From: Brevibacterium yomogidense
GTDB lineage: Bacteria > Actinomycetota > Actinomycetes > Actinomycetales > Brevibacteriaceae
NCBI RefSeq assembly: GCF_900163715.1
Contig: NZ_FWFF01000001.1
Span: 186,001 to 250,000 of the forward strand
DNA: 64,000 nucleotides
Direction: 5' to 3'
The notes below the pieces were generated by a model. The model was not told where the DNA came from, did not search any database, and saw only the letters and a program-made list of their open reading frames with translations. The stretch's first letter is position 1, and each line of letters begins with the position of its first letter. Both the position numbers and the translations under genes were made by a program. Below are positions 32,384-41,144 of this stretch, piece by piece.

Positions 32384-33682
32384 GTGACAGACCCGAACCC
32401 GGACAGCCTCGTCGTCGAAGGCGATAACCTCGCCGTCCTGCGCGCCCTGCTCCCTGCACACAGGGGCACGGTGAAGGTCGTCTACATCGACCCGCCGTAC
32501 AACACCGGCAATGCGCACGTGTACCGCGACCGGTTCGGCGCATCCGGGCCGGCGACGGGTGCGGCGAGTCATGCCGCATGGCTGGCGTTCATGCGTCCGC
32601 GGCTCGAGCTCGCCCGTGAGTTCCTGCGCGAGGACGGCGTGCTGTTCCTCCACATCGACGACCGGGAATCGGCGTACGCGCAGATCCTCGGCCACGAGGT
32701 GTTCGGGGAGCACAACAGCCTGGGCACGCTCATCCATCAGCGGGCCAAGGGCGGTGGGAACGCCCGCATGTTCGTCCGCGGCCACGACTACATCCACCTC
32801 TGGGGGAAGGATGCGGAGCAGGTCGCGCCCTTCGTGACGGAGAAGAAGCCGCCGGCCCGCTACGAGACCATCGACGGGCGACGCATGCTCGTCGACGACG
32901 ACTTCCTCCGCGTGAGCTTCGGCCGCTACCAGCGCGGCCAGGAGCGTCGCCTCATGTACGAGGACATCGAAGCCGTCCGCGGGATCGCGAAGAAGGTGGA
33001 GGTGGATGCGCGCCTGGCCTCCGGCGACTACTTACTGCGGCCGTGGGGCGAGCCCGATCCGGCCACGGGCGAGCGCAAGCACGCGGTGCTGCGCCTGACC
33101 CCCGCGGAGCAGGCGACGTCCAAGCTCTACTCGATCATCCGCGTCATGAACGCCGACGGCAGCGCCGACCTCGATGCCCTGGGGCTGGGCGGTGTCTTCG
33201 GGTACCCGAAGCCCGTCGAACTCCTGCGCATCCTCGTCGAATCGCAGACATGGTCCGACCCGGACGCCGTCGTGCTGGACTTCTTCGCGGGCTCCGGCAC
33301 GACGGCAGAGGCGGTCATGCGCGCCAACCTGCGCGATGGCGGGCGTCGCCGCTTCCTCCTCGTCCAGGTCGCAGAGCCGCTGAGGACCGCGTACTCGTCG
33401 ACGGGCGGGCGCACGATGGCCGCGGCTGTGACCCGAGGGGCCGAGGACGACGGTGCGGCAGTGGAGCAGGCCGGGACCTTGAAGGTAGAGCCTGCCGGGG
33501 CCTCGGCGGGGGAGCCTGCCGGGACTACGAAGGTGGATCCTGCCGGGGCCTCGGCGGCGTTCGCCACGATCTCGGACTTCTGCGCGGAACGGGTGCGGCG
33601 CGCGGCCGTGGCGCACGAGGACGCGGGCGGCGCACCCGTCGCAGTGCGGTTCCTCGGACAGGGTGACCTGCCGGACGTCTGA
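32384..33682 (+). CDS. Site-specific DNA methyltransferase (type III Mod-like, beta class)
   Basis: 432 residues. Motif IV DPPYNTG (res 36-42) precedes motif I FAGSGTT (res about 300-306), the beta order of N6-adenine or N4-cytosine methyltransferases such as type III Mod subunits. Other family segments: LVVEGDNLAVLRALLP at the start, RPRLELAREFLREDGVLFLHIDDRE, and GVFGYPKPVELLRILVE. It is shorter than typical Mod (600+) and has a repetitive insertion, EPAGASAGEPAGTTKVDPAGASA, after motif I. No res (helicase/nuclease) gene adjoins, so it looks like an orphan methyltransferase with a regulatory or protective role. GTG start at 32384. Target sequence unknown. Confidence 0.88.
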   Translation: MTDPNPDSLVVEGDNLAVLRALLPAHRGTVKVVYIDPPYNTGNAHVYRDRFGASGPATGAASHAAWLAFMRPRLELAREFLREDGVLFLHIDDRESAYAQILGHEVFGEHNSLGTLIHQRAKGGGNARMFVRGHDYIHLWGKDAEQVAPFVTEKKPPARYETIDGRRMLVDDDFLRVSFGRYQRGQERRLMYEDIEAVRGIAKKVEVDARLASGDYLLRPWGEPDPATGERKHAVLRLTPAEQATSKLYSIIRVMNADGSADLDALGLGGVFGYPKPVELLRILVESQTWSDPDAVVLDFFAGSGTTAEAVMRANLRDGGRRRFLLVQVAEPLRTAYSSTGGRTMAAAVTRGAEDDGAAVEQAGTLKVEPAGASAGEPAGTTKVDPAGASAAFATISDFCAERVRRAAVAHEDAGGAPVAVRFLGQGDLPDV

Positions 33683-33792
33683 CCAGCGCGGCTGCACGGC
33701 GGTCGGGCCCGATCCGGATCACTCGACGTCTGCGGTGCGCGACCTCTCGCGCTGCCCACGGCTCCGGGGCTAGTCTTCCACCATGTGCAGGA

Positions 33793-33843
33793 CCTGAACC
33801 GGCGCACCTCCTGAACTGGCGCACCGCCTGCATTGGCGTATTA
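33793..33843. repeat. 17-bp tandem repeat upstream of the APC permease
   Basis: Three units (33793-33809, 33810-33826, 33827-33843) of consensus CCTGAACTGGCGCACCK, 40 bp before the permease start. The third unit is degenerate. It lies in the 5' untranslated region, where unit number could affect expression. Confidence 0.8.
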
Positions 33844-33882
33844 CCCGCACTGACGATGACGTCACGACCGGAGGAGCCCACC

Positions 33883-35355
33883 ATGAGCAAGCCGACCGAC
33901 AGCCACTCCCCCCGCGCGGAGGTGAGTGAGACAGGCCTCGTGAAGGCGCTCGGCAGCTGGGATGCCCTGTTCGTGGGGTTCGGCGCGATGATCGGCTTCG
34001 GCTGGATCGTGCTGACCTCCGGATGGCTCCAGAGCGCCGGCACGCTGGGTGCGATGCTCGCGTTCGCGGCCGGCGGCGTGATCATGATCTTCGTGGGCCT
34101 CGTGTACTCGGAGCTCGTCGCCGCGATGCCGTTCGCCGGCGGTGAGCACAACTACCTGCTGCGCGGCATGGGGCCGCGGGCGGCGGTCTTCGGGTCATGG
34201 GCGATCACCGGCGGCTACATCTCCGTCGTGATGTTCGAGGCCGTCGCGATCCCCCAGACGGTCGAGTACATCTTCCCGAACCTCTCGCAGATCTACCTGT
34301 GGAACTTCGCGGGCTCCGACGTCTACCTCACGTGGGCGCTCGTCGGATCCGCAGCGGCACTCATCATCGGCCTGATCAACATCCGCGGCATCAAGACGGC
34401 CTCGCTGGTCCAGACGTTCGTCGTGAGCTTCCTGCTGATCGTCGGCCTCCTGCTGATCTTCGGCACCGCTGTGGGTGCCGAGCCGTCCAACGCACAGCCG
34501 CTCTTCACCGGCGGTGTGCCCGGCATGATCGCAGTGCTGGTCGCAGTGCCCTTCCTCTTCGTGGGCTTCGACGTCATTCCGCAGTCCGCGGAGGAGGTGA
34601 AGGTGCCACCACGGCGGATCGGCGCACTCGTCGTCGTCTCCGTCCTCATGGCGATCGTCTGGTACCTGCTCATCATCTTCACGTCGTCGATGGCGATCCC
34701 GTCGTCCGACCTCGCGAACTACGAACTCGTGACGGCGGATGCGCTGGCGATCCTGCTGGGCCACGAGATCTGGGGCACCATCGTCATCGCCGGCGGTCTC
34801 GCGGGCATCATCACCTCATGGAACGCCTTCCTGATCGGCGCGTCGCGCCTCATGTTCTCCATGGCGCGGGCGCGGATGATCCCACTGTGGTTCGGGAAGC
34901 TGCACCCGAAGTACCGCACCCCATCGAACGCGGTGATCTTCATCAGCGCGCTCGCATTCATCGCTCCGTTCCTGGGATCGGGGATGCTGGGCTGGATCGT
35001 CGACGCCGGATCGCCGGCGATCATCATCGCCTACTTCATGGTGTCGGTCGTGTTCCTGGTGCTGCGGAAGAAGGAGCCGCGCATGGACCGCCCGATGCGG
35101 GTGGGCGGACGCGGCAATGCCGGCGGCACCGTGATCGGCGTCCTGTCCGTCATCCTCACGGCGCTGCTGCTGTTCATCTACATCCCGGTGACGCCCTGGT
35201 CGGCGCAGCTGGGCTGGCCGTCGTGGGTGATGTTCGGTGCCTGGATGCTGCTGGGCATCTACTACCTGGCACGACTGCCGGGCGGCATCAAGCCGGGTGA
35301 GAACGCGGAGGATCAGCTCATCGCCGCAGTGAAGGCGAAGCGCGGGGAGCGGTGA
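33883..35355 (+). CDS. APC-superfamily amino acid/polyamine permease
   Basis: 490-residue membrane protein with about 12 helices. The first helix has the APC signature ALGSWDALFVGFGAMIGFGWIVLTSGWLQSAGTLGA, TM3 region PFAGGEHNYLLRGMGPRAAVFGSWAI, and TM6-8 FVGFDVIPQSAEEVKVPPRRIGALVV and ITSWNAFLIGASRLMFSMARARMIP. These match the amino acid/polyamine/organocation group of the GabP/EutP-like branch; substrate (amino acid, ethanolamine or amine) unknown. ATG 33883 follows GGAGGAG; an in-frame ATG at 33856 is less well placed. It stands alone, with a strong bidirectional terminator after it. Confidence 0.88.
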   Translation: MSKPTDSHSPRAEVSETGLVKALGSWDALFVGFGAMIGFGWIVLTSGWLQSAGTLGAMLAFAAGGVIMIFVGLVYSELVAAMPFAGGEHNYLLRGMGPRAAVFGSWAITGGYISVVMFEAVAIPQTVEYIFPNLSQIYLWNFAGSDVYLTWALVGSAAALIIGLINIRGIKTASLVQTFVVSFLLIVGLLLIFGTAVGAEPSNAQPLFTGGVPGMIAVLVAVPFLFVGFDVIPQSAEEVKVPPRRIGALVVVSVLMAIVWYLLIIFTSSMAIPSSDLANYELVTADALAILLGHEIWGTIVIAGGLAGIITSWNAFLIGASRLMFSMARARMIPLWFGKLHPKYRTPSNAVIFISALAFIAPFLGSGMLGWIVDAGSPAIIIAYFMVSVVFLVLRKKEPRMDRPMRVGGRGNAGGTVIGVLSVILTALLLFIYIPVTPWSAQLGWPSWVMFGAWMLLGIYYLARLPGGIKPGENAEDQLIAAVKAKRGER

Positions 35356-35424
35356 GGTGTTGGGGGTGGGGCTCTCCTCAACCCACCAGCCTCACCTCAC
35401 CAGGTACAGCGCGAGGCACCAGCT

Positions 35425-35466
35425 TTCATCAGACCGCACAGCTTCTTTCCTGTGCGGTCTGATGAA
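35425..35466. terminator. Bidirectional terminator between permease and CoA racemase genes
   Basis: Perfect 17-bp arms (35425-35441 and 35450-35466), core TCATCAGACCGCACAG, with an 8-nt pyrimidine loop. It lies between two convergent genes. The AT-richer arms make it stand out from the surrounding sequence. Confidence 0.85.
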
Positions 35467-35508
35467 TGTTGGTGGGTGGCGGGGAGGGTGCGCCGTGGAG
35501 GTGCGCGG

Positions 35509-36858
35509 TCAGGCCACTCCGGTCGATACCTTCAGCGCCTCGATCTCATCGGCGGTGAGGCCAGCGGAGGCCAGCAGCTCCTCCGTGTGCTCGCCCACTC
35601 GGGGCGCACGCGCCGGCTGCACGTAGGGCTCACCGCCGCCGCGCACCTGACGAGCCGCACCGTCGACCGCAGCCTCTGCACTCTCGGCGTCCGCACGCCC
35701 AGCACCCTCGACGGCAGCATCCGCACGCCCAGCGTCCGCACGTCCGGCACCCGCACGTCCAGCATCCGCTCCCCCGGCCCATGACGCCCCGCCGAGGTCC
35801 GCGAAGCGCGGTGCCGGTGCCGGCTGGCGGACGTCCGCCTCGTCCCGGTAGAAGAGGTCGCGGGCGACATTGTGGGGATCGACCTCGGCCTCGGCCCACG
35901 ACCGGATCCCCATCGTGCACGCATCGGATCCCGCGAACAGCTCGTCCAGCTCCGCCCGCGTCCGCGCAGCGATCGCCTCCGTGAACACGGCGCGCTGGGC
36001 GGCCCAGTGCTTCGGGTGCCGGTGCTCCCCCGGGCCCATCGCGGGCAGGCGATCAGCGATCCCCATCTTCTCGACGAACTCCGCGTAGAACTGCGGTTCG
36101 ATGCAGCCGACGCTCACGAAGTCGTCGTCCGCGGTCCGGTACACGTCGTAGAACGGGGCACCGGAATCAAGCATGTTGCGACCGCGGCCCTCGCGCCACA
36201 GCCCCTGCGCCTCGAAGCCGAACTGCATCGCCCACAGCAGGTTCGCCCCGTCGCCCATCGTGGCGTCGACGACCGCACCGGTGCCGGAGATCCGTGCCCG
36301 CAGCAGCGCGGCGACGATGCCCAGGGCCAGCTGCATGCCGCCGCCTCCGAAATCGCCTGCGAGGTTCGCCGGGAACTGCGGCGCTTCATCCGCACGTCCC
36401 AGCTGCGCCAGCAGTCCAGACCCCGCGATGTAGTTCATGTCGTGGCCCGCACGGTGGGAATCGGGACCCGTCTGGCCCCAGCCGGTGACGCGGCCGTAGA
36501 CGAGCGCGGGGTTCTCCGTCATGAGGTCCTCGGGGCCCAGGCCCATCCGTTCGGCGACACCGGGCCGGAACCCTTCGACCACACCATCCGCCGTGCGCGC
36601 CAGGCGGCGCACCGCGTCGACACCCTCGGGAGACTTGAGGTCGAGCACGATCGAGCGCTTCCCCCGGTCCAGCACCGGGTTCACCGGATCCATGCCGACG
36701 CCATTGCGGTTGCCGGCGGCTTCCTGGGGACGGTGAACGCGGATGAGCTCCGCGCCCAGGTCGGCGAGCACCATGCTGGCGAACGGGCCGGGGCCGATCC
36801 CGCCGAGGTCGATGATGCGGACCCCCGCGAGCGGCAACGGAGGGGTGTGTTCGGTCAT
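35509..36858 (-). CDS. Alpha-methylacyl-CoA racemase-like family III CoA enzyme
   Basis: 449-residue member of the CaiB/BaiF family. It matches alpha-methylacyl-CoA racemase better than a CoA transferase: DLGGIGPGPFASMVLADLGAELIRVHRP at the N-terminus, GWGQTGPDSHRAGHDMNY with His139 and NLAGDFGGGGM with Asp169, the same 30-residue spacing as the catalytic His/Asp pair of mycobacterial MCR. The reaction would be epimerisation of 2-methyl-branched acyl-CoA before beta-oxidation. A repetitive Ala/Asp/Gly-rich insertion (GRADAGRADAAVEGAGRAD, res about 360-400) is extra to the family. Divergent from a thioesterase. Confidence 0.88.
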   Translation of the reverse strand: MTEHTPPLPLAGVRIIDLGGIGPGPFASMVLADLGAELIRVHRPQEAAGNRNGVGMDPVNPVLDRGKRSIVLDLKSPEGVDAVRRLARTADGVVEGFRPGVAERMGLGPEDLMTENPALVYGRVTGWGQTGPDSHRAGHDMNYIAGSGLLAQLGRADEAPQFPANLAGDFGGGGMQLALGIVAALLRARISGTGAVVDATMGDGANLLWAMQFGFEAQGLWREGRGRNMLDSGAPFYDVYRTADDDFVSVGCIEPQFYAEFVEKMGIADRLPAMGPGEHRHPKHWAAQRAVFTEAIAARTRAELDELFAGSDACTMGIRSWAEAEVDPHNVARDLFYRDEADVRQPAPAPRFADLGGASWAGGADAGRAGAGRADAGRADAAVEGAGRADAESAEAAVDGAARQVRGGGEPYVQPARAPRVGEHTEELLASAGLTADEIEALKVSTGVA

Positions 36859-37008
36859 GACGACTCCTTCGTCGAGTGGCTACGCACACGTCCCGTGAGA
36901 CGCACTATGCGAACGATTGCTAAGTTGGACACTAGACTTCCGCTCACGAGCGGGCAAGACGGCTGACGCCCGCGCCCGCTTCGCACACCACAGGAGACCC
37001 GAGACACC

Positions 37009-37467
37009 GTGACTGTTTTCCCTGCTTTCGTCGCCACCCCGCAGATCCGCTGGTCGGATCTCGACCTGCTGGGCCACGTGAACAACGCCCGCATCGTCAC
37101 GCTCATCGAGCAGGCCCGCATCGACTGGCTCAACACGATGCGCGACCGCGAGGCGATCGCCGCGCCCAAGCTGGTCGCCCGTGTCGAGCTCAACTACCGC
37201 ACGCCGGTCCTCTATGGCCCGGAGCTCCAGGTGCAGCTGGGGATCGGCCGCGTGGGCGGGTCGTCGTTCAGTATCACGTGCCGCGGAATCCAGGACGACA
37301 CGGTCGTCTTCGACGGACTCAACGTCATGGTCATCCTCGACCATGAGACACAGCGCCCAACCAGGATCCCGGACATCGACCGGGAGTTCCTCTCCCAGTT
37401 CGGCACGTTCGATCCGGCACACGTCATGGATGTCACCGCGAAGCCGCTGGCCTCGGCGGTCAGCTGA
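37009..37467 (+). CDS. Hotdog-fold acyl-CoA thioesterase (4HBT/YbgC type)
   Basis: 152-residue single hotdog domain. IRWSDLDLLGHVNNARIVTLIEQARIDWL carries the conserved Asp (RWSDLD) and HVNNA of the 4-hydroxybenzoyl-CoA thioesterase group; the second half has ELNYRTPVLYGPELQVQLGIGRVGGSSF. It would hydrolyse acyl-CoA to free acid; substrate chain not predictable. GTG start at 37009 with AGGAGA upstream. Divergent from the racemase-like gene, so both may share a regulator acting in the 150-bp spacer (no operator recognised). Confidence 0.85.
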   Translation: MTVFPAFVATPQIRWSDLDLLGHVNNARIVTLIEQARIDWLNTMRDREAIAAPKLVARVELNYRTPVLYGPELQVQLGIGRVGGSSFSITCRGIQDDTVVFDGLNVMVILDHETQRPTRIPDIDREFLSQFGTFDPAHVMDVTAKPLASAVS

Positions 37468-37488
37468 CCCGCAGCCGCAGCCTGCGGA

Positions 37489-37504
37489 CCGACTCCGCAG
37501 TCGG
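37489..37504. terminator. Small hairpin between convergent thioesterase and oxidoreductase
   Basis: CCGACT (37489-37494) and AGTCGG (37499-37504) form a 6-bp stem with a 4-nt loop in the 69-bp gap between convergent genes. A GGTCAGCTGACC palindrome (37459-37470) overlaps the thioesterase stop. Weak but suitably placed. Confidence 0.4.
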
Positions 37505-37536
37505 CTGACCATCCCACGCGACCAGCTGGCCGCCGC

Positions 37537-39114
37537 TCACACTCCGAGCGGTACATGCTCGCGGATCCCGAACTGCTGCGCCAGCACGTCGCGGGCCGCG
37601 TAGAAGCCCGCCATCCCGTGGACTCCGGGCCCCGGCGTCGTCGCCGCGGAGCACAGGTACGCCGAGGTCCCAGCCAGCCTCTTCGTCTCCCACGCCCACC
37701 GCGGCCGGGCTACGAGGCGCGCGAGTCCCAGCCGTCCGCCGCTGATGTCGCCGCCCACCAGGTTCGCGTTGTGCTCCGCCATCCGGCTGGCGGGCGTCCC
37801 TCGCACCGCGACGATCCGCTCCCGCAGTCCCGGGGCGAATCGCTCGAGTTGGGCGAGCACGAACCGGGTCGGGTCGATCGGACAGTCGGCGGGGACATGC
37901 GCGTAGGCCCACACGGGTCGCAGACCGTCCACCACGCGTGACGCGTCGAACCGCCCCGGATCGCTCACCAGCACGACCGGTCGCGCAGGCATCCGACCTG
38001 CGACGACCTGCGACTCCGCCGCCGCCATCTCCGCTCGCGTCCCGCCGACGTGCACGGTCCCCGCATCGCCGAGGCGCGGGTCGCCCCACGGGATCGGCCC
38101 GTCGAGTACCAGGTCGACCTTCGCCGCACCCGGCCCGTGCCCCAGATCCTGCAGGCCCCGGCCCACACGAGCAGGGAGGGTGTCGCCGAGGACGGCGGCA
38201 GCGGCCTCGGCGGTGGTGTCGAAGAGGACCGCGCGGGCAGGCGGCAGGTCCTCGACGGACCGGACGCGGACGCCCGTGCGGGTCTCGCCGCCGTGGGCCT
38301 CGAGGTCGGCGAGGAGTGCATTCGCGATCGCCTGCGAACCACCCACGGGGATCGGCCAGCCGTCGGCGTGACCGAGCATCGCGAGCAGTATCCCAGTCCC
38401 CGCAGTCGTGACCGAGGGCTGGCGACCGATCGCGTGGGTCGCGACCCCGGTGAGCAGCGCCTTCGCCTGTTCGGTGCGCCACGGCAGATTCCACAGCGGA
38501 GTGCCCTCGCCCCCGACGCGGAGGCCGAAGGAGGCCAGCGCGCGGGCTGCGGCAAGACGGTCGGCGGCGCGCGGACTGGCAGGGGTGCGCAGTCCGGAAA
38601 GGGCGTCGCGCCGGGCGCCGACGCCGTAGCCGTAAAGACCACCCAGACCGCCTGCGAGCCGCGGCAGTGAGCGTTTGTCGCCCAGTGCGGCGGCGACGAT
38701 CGCGTCCGGCGCGGCGAGCAGCGGGCGGAAGAACCGCTCCCACGTGGGAGCGTCGGGCCCCAGACCAGCCACAGTGCGTCCGAGGTCCCGGTGGGCGAGC
38801 GCCGCCCGCCGACTGTCGAGCGGCTGACCGTAGGAGACGTCCGGCGTGACGAGCTCGACACCGCGACTGCGGAGGTCGAACGCACGGAAGAACGGACTCG
38901 CAACTGCCAGGGGGTGCACTGCGGAGCAGAGGTCGTGCGTGATGCCGGGCGCCAATCCGAGGTCGAGTGTGCGAGCACCGCCGCCCAGCGTCGATTCGGC
39001 CTCGAGGACGAGGACGGACAGACCCGCCCGGGCCAGGACGACCGCGGCGGCGAGCCCATTGGGGCCGGAACCGACGATGATCGCATCAACGTCACGCGCA
39101 GGACCGGCACTCAT
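37537..39114 (-). CDS. Phytoene-desaturase-like FAD-dependent oxidoreductase
   Basis: 525-residue NAD(P)/FAD oxidoreductase of the CrtI/COG1233 superfamily. Rossmann FAD motif DAIIVGSGPNGLAAAVVLARAGLSVLVLEAE at the N-terminus, GGGARTLDLGLAPGITHDLCSAVHPLAVASPF, the ATHAIGRQPSVTTAGTGILLAMLGHADGWPIPVGGSQAIANALL segment and a C-terminal CSAATTPGPGVHGMAGFYAARDVL flavin motif. It is of the type often called phytoene dehydrogenase-related protein; without other carotenoid genes nearby, a role in pigment synthesis is not supported. Substrate unknown. ATG at 39114; it stands alone. Confidence 0.82.
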   Translation of the reverse strand: MSAGPARDVDAIIVGSGPNGLAAAVVLARAGLSVLVLEAESTLGGGARTLDLGLAPGITHDLCSAVHPLAVASPFFRAFDLRSRGVELVTPDVSYGQPLDSRRAALAHRDLGRTVAGLGPDAPTWERFFRPLLAAPDAIVAAALGDKRSLPRLAGGLGGLYGYGVGARRDALSGLRTPASPRAADRLAAARALASFGLRVGGEGTPLWNLPWRTEQAKALLTGVATHAIGRQPSVTTAGTGILLAMLGHADGWPIPVGGSQAIANALLADLEAHGGETRTGVRVRSVEDLPPARAVLFDTTAEAAAAVLGDTLPARVGRGLQDLGHGPGAAKVDLVLDGPIPWGDPRLGDAGTVHVGGTRAEMAAAESQVVAGRMPARPVVLVSDPGRFDASRVVDGLRPVWAYAHVPADCPIDPTRFVLAQLERFAPGLRERIVAVRGTPASRMAEHNANLVGGDISGGRLGLARLVARPRWAWETKRLAGTSAYLCSAATTPGPGVHGMAGFYAARDVLAQQFGIREHVPLGV

Positions 39115-39208
39115 GGCGTCATCGTAGTGCGGCAGTCCCGCACACCTGCGCTGCGGAGCCGCCGCATCTCGACCTCACGGCCCCCACCTTCACGAAACTA
39201 GGTCATTG

Positions 39209-39220
39209 ACGTAATTACGT
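39209..39220. promoter_or_regulatory. Palindromic operator candidate before the ArsR-like gene
   Basis: ACGTAATTACGT is a perfect 12-bp palindrome, strikingly AT-rich for this genome, 20 bp before the ATG of an ArsR-like regulator. Probable autoregulatory site overlapping the promoter. Confidence 0.6.
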
Positions 39221-39239
39221 ACTTCCGTAGACTGGTGGC

Positions 39240-39839
39240 ATGAGCACCCCACCTGACGAGGCACTCCGCACTCGGATCGCCGAACTCGAGGCGCGCGTGG
39301 ATCGTCTCGAAGAAGAGGGCGAGCGCGCGGATCGCCGCGAGGACGGCGAGCGCACCCTTCCGGATCCGGACCCCGCACAGGCAGAGACCGCTGCCAGTGG
39401 CCCCGCGTCCTCCAATCCCGCCCGGCAGGCCGACGATGACGACCCCTACTGGGTGCTCACGGGCCTGCAGGAGCGCTATCCGGACGATGACGTCGTCCTC
39501 TACGGCGGCACGATGTCGACCGACGGCGGCGGCTACCGCTGGCAGTACGGCCTGCCGACGCAGACGGTGCTCGACGGCGACTTCGCCGATGCCGCTCCCG
39601 CCCTTGCCGCACTGTCGCACCCCGTGCGCCTCGCTCTGCTCCAGGCCGTGCTCACCGGCACGCACGCCACCGCGGACCTCGCCGCTCTGCCCGGCCTGGG
39701 CACGAGCGGACAGGTCTACCACCACCTCAATCAGCTCTCCTCCGCCGGCTGGCTTCGCTCCCCCCGCCGAGGCCGCTGGGAGGTCCCCGGCGAACGCACC
39801 ATCCCGCTGCTGGCCCTCATCATGGCCGCCACCACCTGA
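39240..39839 (+). CDS. ArsR-like winged-helix transcriptional regulator
   Basis: 199 residues. The N-terminal 60 residues form a coiled-coil-like then disordered acidic segment (ELEARVDRLEEEGERADRREDGER). The C-terminal 90 residues hold an ArsR-type winged helix: ALAALSHPVRLALLQAVLTGTHATADLAALPGLGTSGQVYHHLNQLSSAGWLRSPRRGRWEVPGERTIPLL. There are no metal-binding cysteines in the usual CxC position, so it is probably not a metal sensor. The ATG at 39240 is just after a perfect AT-rich palindrome. It is followed on the same strand, after 103 bp, by a serine hydrolase that it may control. Confidence 0.8.
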   Translation: MSTPPDEALRTRIAELEARVDRLEEEGERADRREDGERTLPDPDPAQAETAASGPASSNPARQADDDDPYWVLTGLQERYPDDDVVLYGGTMSTDGGGYRWQYGLPTQTVLDGDFADAAPALAALSHPVRLALLQAVLTGTHATADLAALPGLGTSGQVYHHLNQLSSAGWLRSPRRGRWEVPGERTIPLLALIMAATT

Positions 39840-39942
39840 CACACGCCCGGACGCTATCCACCGTCGACTAACAACTGCCAGACCCTCCGGACTGACCCCC
39901 GTTGGGAAAATCCTGCTCCCGTTTCTCCGAAGGAGACGCCTC

Positions 39943-41142
39943 GTGGACTCCACGACCACTGCCGCCGAAGCCCCTCCACCTCCCGCAGAGCCCTCCACGG
40001 CTAGAGAACCTCAACCACACCGATCCCCCACCCGCCGCATCCTCGCCGCAATAGTCGCAGTCACCTCCATGGTCGCGCTCGCAGCGTTCACCCCGTGGGA
40101 GCGCGGACTCTCCGGCACGCCCACGGGCGACGCGCAACTGGCGGCGGAGCTCGAACCGTTCCTGGACTCGGGCTACATGCGCGACGTCTCCGCCGCGGCG
40201 ATCGAGCCTGACGGCACTGTCCGCTTCACCGGCTGGGGAGCTGATGAGCACGACCAGTTCGAGATCGGATCCATCACGAAGACCTTCACTGCCGCCCTGC
40301 TCTCCGACGCGATCGAGCGCGGCGAGCTGACGGCGGAGACCACGCTCGGCGAGGTGTTCGCGGAACTCGAGGGGACCTCGGTGGGAGACCTCACGATGGA
40401 GCAGCTGGCGACCCAGCACACGGGACTGCCCAAGTCGATCGACGCCGCACCCGTCACCCAGATCTGGAAGGCCTACCTGCGGCTCGACCCGTATGTCGAG
40501 GACCTGCCGTCGCTCCTCGAGCGTGCTCAGGACTTCGACACGGATCCCGGGACGTACGTGTACTCGAACACCGGGGTCGCTCTGCTGGGGCACGCGGTCG
40601 CGCAGGCCGCCAGCACCGAGTATCCGCAGCTGGTCCACGAGCGTCTCCTGGAACCGCTCGGCATGGAGGAGACGATCGTCCCGGAGTCGCCCGCGGACCT
40701 TCCGTCCGACGCCCCAGCCGGATTCACGAACTCCGGGGTGCGCACCGGCCCGTGGACGCTGGGGGCCGAGGCGCCGTCCGGCTCCATCCGCTCCACCGCG
40801 CATGACATGGCGATCTGGATGCAGGCAGTCGCCGATGGCGACGCCCCGGGCGCTGACGCCGTCGAACCGCGCACGGAGCTGGAGGGCGGCGGCTCGATCG
40901 GCTACGCGTGGCACGTCACTCCCCTGGACGGCACGGAAGTCACGCGGCACAACGGCGGTACAGGCGGCTACCGCTCGTATGCCGGGTACTCACCGGACGG
41001 CCGGGCGGTCGTCGTCCTGTCGAACACGGAGACATGGGTCGATGGCGCAGCCGGCTACCTCACAACGGATCCCGACGGTGAGGGCGGACCGGGTGCGCCG
41101 CCTGAGCCCGAAGCCGCCGACGACACGACCACGGAGGAGTGA
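39943..41142 (+). CDS. Membrane-anchored serine hydrolase (beta-lactamase/DD-peptidase family)
   Basis: 399 residues with one N-terminal membrane segment (IVAVTSMVALAAFTPW, res about 36-52) and an extracytoplasmic class C beta-lactamase-type domain. Catalytic elements: SITK (S110-K113) in EIGSITKTF, YSNTGVALLG (Y-x-N), and HNGGTGGYRSYAGY near the C-terminus (the H/K-x-G motif). Such proteins include DD-peptidases, esterases and D-amino acid hydrolases; the exact activity is unknown. GTG 39943 has AAGGAG upstream. Its end overlaps or adjoins a small membrane protein gene (stop TGA 41140-41142), so both are cotranscribed. Confidence 0.85.
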   Translation: MDSTTTAAEAPPPPAEPSTAREPQPHRSPTRRILAAIVAVTSMVALAAFTPWERGLSGTPTGDAQLAAELEPFLDSGYMRDVSAAAIEPDGTVRFTGWGADEHDQFEIGSITKTFTAALLSDAIERGELTAETTLGEVFAELEGTSVGDLTMEQLATQHTGLPKSIDAAPVTQIWKAYLRLDPYVEDLPSLLERAQDFDTDPGTYVYSNTGVALLGHAVAQAASTEYPQLVHERLLEPLGMEETIVPESPADLPSDAPAGFTNSGVRTGPWTLGAEAPSGSIRSTAHDMAIWMQAVADGDAPGADAVEPRTELEGGGSIGYAWHVTPLDGTEVTRHNGGTGGYRSYAGYSPDGRAVVVLSNTETWVDGAAGYLTTDPDGEGGPGAPPEPEAADDTTTEE

Positions 41143-41144
41143 CC

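Noticed and set aside
37537-39114. Carotenoid biosynthesis role (phytoene desaturase)
   Set aside because: No crtB, crtE or other carotenoid genes adjoin, and COG1233 members have many functions.
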